Below, piece after piece: positions 1 to 5,911 of a stretch of 5,911 nucleotides of DNA. Both the position numbers and the translations under genes were made by a program. The notes beneath the pieces are model-generated. The model did no database searches and was not told the DNA's origin. It was given only the letters and a program-made list of their open reading frames with translations. Source of the DNA: Flavobacterium psychrophilum (GTDB lineage: Bacteria > Bacteroidota > Bacteroidia > Flavobacteriales > Flavobacteriaceae); assembly GCA_945907225.1 (NCBI GenBank), contig CAMDSN010000108.1:1-5911 (forward strand), in the 5' to 3' direction. Each line of letters starts with the position of its first letter. Position 1 is the stretch's first letter.

Positions 1-249
1 TCAAATATGATTAAAACTATAGCTTTTGAAAACAATTGTGGTTTTTGGGATTGGTATATTGTGTCAGGGGGTGCAAAATCTATGGCAGCATGGCAAATGA
101 GTAAATTAGCAATGACTGACGGGATTCATCTAAACGCCAAAGGAGCACAATTAAAAGGGACTTTACTAGTTGAAGCACTAATTAACACTAATCAATGTTT
201 AAACGAAGCTTCTGAGATAGATGAATTAATGTATGAGACTCACAAATAA
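1..249 (+). CDS. SGNH/GDSL-type hydrolase, C-terminal fragment (5' end outside window)
   Basis: The reading frame is open from base 1 and ends at TAA 247-249, so this is the last 82 codons of a longer gene. The ATG at 7 is probably internal. The recognisable part is T-D-G-I-H-L-N-A-K-G, about half-way along. It fits block V of SGNH/GDSL esterases, where Asp and His of the D-x-x-H motif (bases 118-129) complete the catalytic triad with a Ser near the N-terminus. The preceding F-W-D-W-Y and G-G-A-K-S-M segments resemble Bacteroidetes GDSL proteins thought to act on acyl or acetyl groups of cell-surface polysaccharides; that substrate is inference from family memory. The nucleophile Ser (block I), the oxyanion Gly and Asn blocks and any signal peptide lie upstream and cannot be checked. 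The next gene starts only 29 bp downstream on the same strand, so the two may share a transcript. Confidence 0.72.
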   Translation, partial: SNMIKTIAFENNCGFWDWYIVSGGAKSMAAWQMSKLAMTDGIHLNAKGAQLKGTLLVEALINTNQCLNEASEIDELMYETHK

Positions 250-278
250 TATTCTATAACCTACTAATTTAAATTTTT

Positions 279-662
279 ATGAAAAAACTCATTATCATTT
301 TTTGCTTTTGCTCTTTCTTTCAATTTTCTTTTGCTCAAAAATCAAGCTCGGGCATGTGTAAAGTTGATGTAGAAGATATCACAAATGTTGCCAGTTTTGG
401 TTACCTAATTGGCTATACAGTTAAATTTAAAAATAATTCAAAAAGCACTGTTGATGGAATTTGGTGGACTAGTTATTATTATGATAACTCTGGCGATTTA
501 ATGAAGTACGAATCAGATTCATTTAATTCATCAGGACTTATAAAGCCCATCCCATCTGGATCAAATAAGTCAATTGTAAGATCGCCGAGGGTAAAAGGGG
601 CCTCTAAAGTTGTTGTGAAAATCACAAAAATTCATTTTTCCGATGGGAAAACGTGTAAGTGA
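279..662 (+). CDS. Small secreted protein of unknown function (127 aa)
   Basis: I do not recognise a named family. Residues 1-19 form a clear signal peptide: Lys2-Lys3, a hydrophobic core rich in Ile and Phe, and an S-F-A|Q cleavage site before Gln20. No Cys sits at the cleavage point, so it is not a lipoprotein. The mature part of about 108 residues has alternating polar and hydrophobic stretches (V-K-F-K-N-N-S near the middle, V-V-V-K-I-T-K-I near the end) that suggest a small beta-sandwich. The mature protein has exactly two cysteines, Cys27 near its start and Cys126 as the penultimate residue, well placed for a disulfide joining the two ends in the periplasm. There is no T9SS C-terminal domain, so it is probably periplasmic. 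The start is the only one that gives a full signal peptide. It is preceded by an A/T-only leader (ATTTAAATTTTT) without a Shine-Dalgarno. No TAnnTTTG box is visible in the 29-bp gap, which favours co-transcription with the hydrolase gene. I am confident it is a gene; its role is unknown. Confidence 0.82.
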   Translation: MKKLIIIFCFCSFFQFSFAQKSSSGMCKVDVEDITNVASFGYLIGYTVKFKNNSKSTVDGIWWTSYYYDNSGDLMKYESDSFNSSGLIKPIPSGSNKSIVRSPRVKGASKVVVKITKIHFSDGKTCK

Positions 663-704
663 TATTATAAAAGAAGAATTGAAGGATTTTGTTTGAATAT
701 TGGA

Positions 705-1484
705 TTAGTCCAAATAATAAATATATCCAAAATTTAACCAAACATTCCAGTCGTTTGCTTTGTTTTCTGGCACTTCTGGGTTTAGTCCATCAACCCAATT
801 TGAGTAGTAATATTGCCATCTTAAATCTACCATCAAATCAGATACATCATTTAATCTGTATCGTGAACCTAAACTAGAAACAATAGACCAAGTAGTTCCC
901 CCTTGATTAGTTGTGGCACCAAGATATTTAACTGGAGTAGTAGCCGGAATATTAATTTGGCCAAGTTTTGACCATGCCCTAGGATTATAAAAACTAAACT
1001 GACCTCCCAAACTAATAAAAGGCGCAAAAGATCCCTTTGTTGCTGTAAATTCTCTAATACTTAGAGGGAAAAATTCCAATTGCATTCCTACATTAGTTAC
1101 AGCCGTACTGCCTCTCATGGCTCTTAATTGAGTTGCTAACAAACCAGTCCTTCCTGGCTCAACCCATTTACCATAATGCTTCAAGTCCGTTTTATTATAT
1201 GATAATTCACTTCTTAACTTAAAGTGGTCATTAAAATAGGTTTCTGGGGTGTAACAGTTACAATCGGCTCTGTATGAGAAGTTTAGGTAGTGTACAATTC
1301 CAATACCATAACCCACATTTCCCATATTGGTTGAAATATCACCACGAATTCCATAATCAGATTGAAACGCTACTGGCCCTGCAATAGCACCAATCTCATG
1401 TGAAAAACCAAATTGAGCAGAAATATTATTTGACCATCCAAACAATAAAAGAAGTATAGTAATAAATTTACACTGTATTTGCAT
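705..1484 (-). CDS. Predicted outer-membrane beta-barrel-like protein, function unknown (259 aa)
   Basis: The chosen start is the ATG at 1484. It puts a signal peptide at the N-terminus (Lys6, hydrophobic core Ile8-Trp17, cleavage I-S-A|Q after Ala23). The longer in-frame start at 1529 adds 15 residues ahead of the signal peptide and lies upstream of the promoter box at 1506-1513, so it is unlikely. The mature chain has features of a small outer-membrane barrel: alternating aromatic and small residues (G-Y-G-I-G-I-V-H-Y-L; A-P-F-I-S-L-G-G-Q-F-S-F-Y; D-L-R-W-Q-Y-Y-Y) and a C-terminus ending in aromatic residues (Y-I-Y-Y-L-D). Two Cys in D-C-N-C (75 and 77) sit in a likely loop. From memory it resembles a conserved Flavobacterium family known only by a locus-style name (THC0290_0291 family); a search would have to confirm this. 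It is divergent from gdhA across 232 bp and convergent with the small secreted protein gene, with 42 bp between their stops. No enzymatic motif is visible. Confidence 0.8.
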   Translation of the reverse strand: MQIQCKFITILLLLFGWSNNISAQFGFSHEIGAIAGPVAFQSDYGIRGDISTNMGNVGYGIGIVHYLNFSYRADCNCYTPETYFNDHFKLRSELSYNKTDLKHYGKWVEPGRTGLLATQLRAMRGSTAVTNVGMQLEFFPLSIREFTATKGSFAPFISLGGQFSFYNPRAWSKLGQINIPATTPVKYLGATTNQGGTTWSIVSSLGSRYRLNDVSDLMVDLRWQYYYSNWVDGLNPEVPENKANDWNVWLNFGYIYYLD

Positions 1485-1505
1485 ACTAATTAATTCAAAT
1501 CTCGA

Positions 1506-1513
1506 CAAATATA
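1506..1513 (-). promoter_or_regulatory. Candidate -7 box of the barrel-protein gene
   Basis: Read on the minus strand this is TATATTTG, followed by T, a perfect match to the Bacteroidetes -7 consensus TAnnTTTG. It ends 21 nt before the ATG at 1484, so the leader would be only about 15 nt. It also lies downstream of the alternative start at 1529, which supports the shorter protein. No TTTG or TTG is found at the usual 17-23 bp upstream, so the -33 element is weak or absent. Confidence 0.55.
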
Positions 1514-1596
1514 TAAAAACATCAATCACTTATAAAATAAAATAAAAAATACTTAATTAAATTTTAAATTGCTCTAACTAAAAATGGAATTAACTT

Positions 1597-1604
1597 TATT
1601 TTTG
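1597..1604 (+). promoter_or_regulatory. Possible second -7 box upstream of gdhA
   Basis: TATTTTTG matches TAnnTTTG. The nearest TTG upstream (1569-1571) is 25 bp away, a little beyond the usual spacing. If used, it would give a gdhA leader of about 105 nt and place the 1662 box and the palindrome inside the transcript. It may be a chance match in very AT-rich DNA. Confidence 0.25.
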
Positions 1605-1661
1605 TAAAAACAAATAAACAAGAATTTAGAAAAAATAAAGTACAATTTTTTTAATAAAATG

Positions 1662-1669
1662 TATATTTG
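1662..1669 (+). promoter_or_regulatory. Candidate -7 box of gdhA
   Basis: TATATTTG followed by T matches the Bacteroidetes -7 consensus. It lies 47 nt before the gdhA ATG, so transcription would begin near 1674-1677 with a leader of about 40 nt. No clear -33 TTTG is present 17-23 bp upstream. The same 9-mer precedes the barrel gene and porZ. Confidence 0.55.
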
Positions 1670-1671
1670 TG

Positions 1672-1692
1672 CGATTTTACGAAATCGATTTC
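1672..1692 (+). promoter_or_regulatory. Overlapping inverted repeats at the gdhA transcription start (candidate operator or leader hairpin)
   Basis: Two symmetries share bases here. CGATTT (1672-1677) and AAATCG (1682-1687) pair around a TACG tetraloop. GAAATCGATTTC (1681-1692) is a perfect 12-bp palindrome. The block begins 3 bp after the candidate -7 box, so it covers the predicted start site and early leader. A dimeric regulator could bind the palindrome, or the first repeat could fold in the RNA. Which, if either, is used cannot be told from sequence. Confidence 0.35.
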
Positions 1693-1698
1693 TTATAA

Positions 1699-3060
<1,362 letters not shown>

Positions 3061-3088
3061 TTTCTTTCAAAAAAAATCAAAGCTCATT

Positions 3089-3117
3089 AAAATGCCATCT
3101 TTTTGATGGCATTTTTT
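3089..3117 (+). terminator. Rho-independent terminator of gdhA
   Basis: An 11-bp perfect stem, AAAATGCCATC (3089-3099) with GATGGCATTTT (3105-3115), encloses a T5 loop and runs into a T6 tract (3112-3117). It begins 28 bp after the gdhA stop. The A-rich left side could allow function on the opposite strand, but no minus-strand gene ends here. Its right arm contains the TTG and ATG codons that open the longer porZ reading frame. Confidence 0.92.
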
Positions 3118-3154
3118 ATTCTAAAACAACTATTAGATACGCTTCTCGTTTTAC

Positions 3155-3162
3155 TATATTTG
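3155..3162 (+). promoter_or_regulatory. Candidate -7 box of porZ-recO
   Basis: TATATTTG followed by T matches TAnnTTTG and ends 18 nt before the porZ ATG, giving a very short leader. It sits just after the gdhA terminator, which implies that porZ has its own promoter. The best -33 candidate is a poor TTAG at 3133-3136, 18 bp upstream. Confidence 0.55.
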
Positions 3163-3180
3163 TGGATAAATAATTTTGTG

Positions 3181-5463
3181 ATGAAAACCATCTTTTTTTT
3201 TGGATTCTGTCTTCTATTTCAATTTTCATTTTCTCAACCCTATCAAAATTGGGAGGGGTACTTTTCTTATAATCAAATTAAAGATATTTCTGAATCGAAT
3301 TCAAAAATTTATGCAGCTGCAGAAAATGCAATTTTTACAAAAGACTTTAGCTCAAACAATATCAATACTATAAATACTATAAATGGCCTTTCTGGTCAAA
3401 CTATTTCCGCTTTGTATCATAGTGATTCTTTTAATAAAACTATTGTTGGGTATGAGGATGGATTGCTAATTGTGATTAATGAAAGTGACGGGAGTATGCT
3501 AAATGTGGTTGATATTCTTAATAAAAATTTACCCGCAAACATTAAAAGAGTTAATCATTTTATGGAATCTGCCGGAGTTGTCTATATTTCATGTGATTTT
3601 GGAATTGTGCAATATAAGTTGGCCACCTCAGAATTTGGAGACACCTATTTTATTGGGCCATCAGGTCAAGAAACTAAAGTATATCAAACGGCTATTTTTA
3701 ACGGTAGTATTTATGCAGTTACGCAATCTTTCGGCATAAGAAAAGCGGAGCTAAATAACCAAAATTTGAATGATTTTTCACAATGGCAAGTTTTTGATAG
3801 CGGCTTTTGGACCGGATTGGTAGTTTACAATAATCAGTTAATCGGATTGAATAATAACACAAAAGTATATAAATATAATAGCACTTCTTTTGAAGAAATT
3901 TTATCAATTGGGCAGCCAGGACTCGACATTAGAGCCACCTCAAATTACTTAGTTATTACATCAAAAAACAAAGTTTTTATTTATAACAGTTCGTTAATTC
4001 AACTCATTCAAATACAAAATTCGCAAGTAACATCAATTCCGGTTACATTTTCTAGCGGATCAGTGATTAATGAAACTATTTATATTGGAACAAATGAAAA
4101 TGGTATTGTTTCTTCTCCAATTAATAGCCCAACTAGTTTTCAATTTATAATGCCTGCAGGCCCTTCGCGGAATAATATTTTTTCTATAAATAGTTCAACG
4201 TCAAATTTATGGGCTGTATATGGGGGATATGATATATTTTACAATCCCTATACTTTTTTGCCAACAGGAATAGGGGAATTTGGAATAAGTAAATTTAATC
4301 CAACCGAGGGGTGGCTTACTATTCCATATTCAGATGTTTTAAACGCAAATGCTTTAGTCAGTATTGCAGTAAATCCGAAAGACGAATCTCAACTTTTTTT
4401 TGCCTCTTATTTTAGTGGATTACTTAAAATGGAGAATGATATTCCAACCACTTTATTTACAGCAAACAACAGTGGACTGGAAGGGGGATTGGGAAGTTGT
4501 AGAATAAATAGTACTGCATTTGATAATTCAGGAAACTTATGGCTAACGAATAGTAGAATAAAAAATGGGTTAAAAGTATTAAAAACCAATGGTCAATGGC
4601 AATCTTATAACATGGAAACTATTTTAACAGATTTCGCAAGTAATGATTTTTGTAAAATTGCAATTGATAAAAATGGAACAAAATGGATGGCTAGCTATAA
4701 AAACGGGGTAGTTGCTTTTAATGAAAACACAAATGTTTTTAAAAAAATCACAGAAGGATCAGATTCTGGGAATCTCCCATCAATTGATGTTAGAGCAATT
4801 GCTATAGATAATAGAAATCAAGTTTGGATTGGGACAAATAAAGGCTTACGTGTGCTATCAAGCACAGGGAGTTATAATAATGATGGACAAATGAAAGCTA
4901 ACCCAATAATAATTCTCGAAGATGGCTTAGCACAAGAACTTTTATACGAACAATTTATTACCGATATAGCTGTAAATGGTTCTAACCAAAAATGGATAGG
5001 AACAGCTGATTCTGGGGTTTTTCTTTTTTCACCAAATGGACAAGAGACACTCTATCATTTTACAAAAGACAATTCCCCTTTGCCAAGTAACGTAGTAAAT
5101 GATATAGATATTAATCCAGTTTCTGGAGAAGTATTTATTTGTACAAACAAAGGAATGGTTTCTTTTAAGGGAACTTCTACCAAACCAGCCGATAATTTAA
5201 ATGCTGTTTATGTTTATCCAAATCCTGTTCGCCCTGAATTTAATGGCACTGTCAAAATTTCCGGATTAATTGCTCGTGCAAATGTGAAAATAACAGACAT
5301 AGAAGGAAATTTGGTTTACGAAACTACTTCTGAAGGGGGAACTATTGAATGGGATACCACCGCTTTTGGAAAATATAAAGTGGCTTCCGGAGTTTATATG
5401 ATTTTTATTGCAGCCGAAGACGCTATCGAAACAACAGTAAAAAAAGTGATGATTATCCGATAA
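3181..5463 (+). CDS. porZ: PorZ-like type IX secretion system surface protein (760 aa)
   Basis: In Porphyromonas gingivalis PorZ is a surface member of the attachment complex (PorU, PorV, PorQ, PorZ) that hands anionic LPS to the PorU sortase for anchoring T9SS cargo. Here residues 1-18 are a signal peptide (cleavage S-F-S|Q), followed by the W-E-G-Y-F-S-Y-N opening that I associate with this family. The body is built of beta-propeller blades. Two-component-regulator-type propeller motifs are visible near residues 491-510 (A-I-D-K-N-G-T-K-W), 541-556 (A-I-D-N-R-N-Q-V-W-I-G-T) and 600-616 (N-Q-K-W-I-G-T). The end, about 675-760, is a T9SS type A-like domain: Y-P-N-P-V at 679-683, then G-V-Y-M-I and a basic K-K-V-M-I-I-R tail. 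The length is close to the P. gingivalis protein (about 776 aa). The start at 3181 was chosen because the longer frame from 3103/3106 begins inside the terminator, lies upstream of the promoter box and would bury the signal peptide. Whether this organism makes A-LPS is unknown. An ordinary propeller T9SS cargo protein is the main alternative. Confidence 0.85.
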   Translation: MKTIFFFGFCLLFQFSFSQPYQNWEGYFSYNQIKDISESNSKIYAAAENAIFTKDFSSNNINTINTINGLSGQTISALYHSDSFNKTIVGYEDGLLIVINESDGSMLNVVDILNKNLPANIKRVNHFMESAGVVYISCDFGIVQYKLATSEFGDTYFIGPSGQETKVYQTAIFNGSIYAVTQSFGIRKAELNNQNLNDFSQWQVFDSGFWTGLVVYNNQLIGLNNNTKVYKYNSTSFEEILSIGQPGLDIRATSNYLVITSKNKVFIYNSSLIQLIQIQNSQVTSIPVTFSSGSVINETIYIGTNENGIVSSPINSPTSFQFIMPAGPSRNNIFSINSSTSNLWAVYGGYDIFYNPYTFLPTGIGEFGISKFNPTEGWLTIPYSDVLNANALVSIAVNPKDESQLFFASYFSGLLKMENDIPTTLFTANNSGLEGGLGSCRINSTAFDNSGNLWLTNSRIKNGLKVLKTNGQWQSYNMETILTDFASNDFCKIAIDKNGTKWMASYKNGVVAFNENTNVFKKITEGSDSGNLPSIDVRAIAIDNRNQVWIGTNKGLRVLSSTGSYNNDGQMKANPIIILEDGLAQELLYEQFITDIAVNGSNQKWIGTADSGVFLFSPNGQETLYHFTKDNSPLPSNVVNDIDINPVSGEVFICTNKGMVSFKGTSTKPADNLNAVYVYPNPVRPEFNGTVKISGLIARANVKITDIEGNLVYETTSEGGTIEWDTTAFGKYKVASGVYMIFIAAEDAIETTVKKVMIIR

Positions 5464-5911
5464 TGCAAGTCAAAACGAAAGCTATTGTAATTTCTTCACT
5501 TAAATATCAGGAGAAAAGTTTGATTGTTAAATGTTTAACACACTCAGACGGGTTAAAAAGTTATTTCGTGCCAAACGCATTTTCAACAAAAAAAGGGAAT
5601 CAGAAAATTGCCTATTTTCAACCATTATCAATTCTTGAAATTGAGGCGTCTCACAAAAATAAAGGAAGTTTAGAGCATTTTAAAGAAATAAAATTAGCTC
5701 ATGCATATAAGAATATACCTAACGATATAATTAAAAGCACGATAGTATTATTTCTTTCCGAAATCCTTCATTATAGTATTCACGAAGAAGAAAAAAATGA
5801 AAGTTTATTTGATTTTTTAGAGTCGGCTTTGCTTTGGCTTGATGCTCACGATGAAACAACAAATTTTCATTTAATCTTAATGCTTGAAATGACCAAGTTT
5901 TTTGGCTTTTA
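5463..5911 (+). CDS. recO: DNA repair protein RecO, N-terminal 149 codons (3' end outside window)
   Basis: RecO works with RecR (and RecF) to load RecA onto SSB-coated single-stranded DNA at gaps and also anneals complementary strands; it is cytoplasmic. The ATG at 5463 starts a frame still open at the window end. The opening M-Q-V-K-T-K-A-I-V-I, then L-K-Y-Q-E-K-S-L-I-V, is the typical N-terminal OB-fold of RecO (about residues 1-80). A helical part follows (S-E-I-L-H-Y-S-I and F-D-F-L-E-S-A-L-L-W-L), ending at E-M-T-K-F-F-G-F, the point where bacterial RecO proteins usually continue into a F/Y-P-N-like turn. The full protein is normally about 240 aa, so roughly the last 40% is missing, including any zinc site. 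The start overlaps the porZ stop as TAATG (one shared base) with no separate promoter or Shine-Dalgarno, which points to co-transcription and translational coupling. Confidence 0.93.
   Translation, partial: MQVKTKAIVISSLKYQEKSLIVKCLTHSDGLKSYFVPNAFSTKKGNQKIAYFQPLSILEIEASHKNKGSLEHFKEIKLAHAYKNIPNDIIKSTIVLFLSEILHYSIHEEEKNESLFDFLESALLWLDAHDETTNFHLILMLEMTKFFGF

Noticed and set aside
700..713. TTGGA-TTAG-TCCAA inverted repeat at the stop of the minus-strand gene
   Set aside because: The stem is only 5 bp with no T-tract on either side, too weak to call a terminator for the convergent pair.
689..877. 62-codon plus-strand ORF
   Set aside because: It is antisense to the 3' end of the barrel-protein gene, with no family features and no promoter or leader of its own.
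1485..1529. Longer start (1529) for the barrel-protein gene
   Set aside because: The extra 15 residues precede a complete signal peptide and lie largely upstream of the likely transcription start.
3503..3907. A plus-strand and a minus-strand ORF inside porZ
   Set aside because: Both lie wholly in the porZ coding region in other frames, with low-complexity translations typical of AT-rich shadow frames.
4407..4589. 60-codon minus-strand ORF inside porZ
   Set aside because: Antisense shadow with no promoter box or domain.

Overview
The window looks like chromosomal DNA from a member of the Bacteroidetes, most likely Flavobacterium or a close relative (inference). The evidence is the AT-rich composition, the absence of Shine-Dalgarno sequences before every gene, promoter boxes of the Bacteroidetes TAnnTTTG type, signal peptides ending in S-F-A/S-Q, and a PorZ-like component of the type IX secretion system (T9SS), a pathway confined to this phylum.

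Layout from left to right. (1) 1-249, plus strand: the C-terminal end of an SGNH/GDSL-type hydrolase, cut by the window edge. It is followed after 29 bp by (2) 279-662, a small secreted protein of unknown function. (3) 705-1484, minus strand: a predicted outer-membrane beta-barrel-like protein of unknown function, convergent with gene 2. (4) A 232-bp divergent intergenic region (1485-1716) with candidate promoters in both directions and a 12-bp perfect palindrome just downstream of the forward promoter. (5) 1717-3060, plus strand: gdhA, NADP-type hexameric glutamate dehydrogenase, closed by a strong intrinsic terminator at 3089-3117. (6) 3181-5463, plus strand: porZ, a two-propeller surface protein with a T9SS-type C-terminal domain. 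Its start at 3181 was chosen over an upstream in-frame start that lies inside the terminator. (7) 5463-5911, plus strand: the first 149 codons of recO, overlapping the porZ stop codon by one base and cut by the window end.

Functionally this is mostly housekeeping DNA: ammonia assimilation (GdhA), protein secretion and surface attachment (PorZ) and recombinational repair (RecO). Three of the genes (the barrel gene, gdhA and porZ) are preceded by the identical 9-mer TATATTTGT. I found no mobile element, CRISPR array, RNA gene, phage gene or defence system, and nothing that amounts to a new multi-gene system. The points most worth a second look are the regulatory region shared by gdhA and the uncharacterised barrel gene, the overlapping porZ-recO pair, and the small disulfide-candidate secreted protein.
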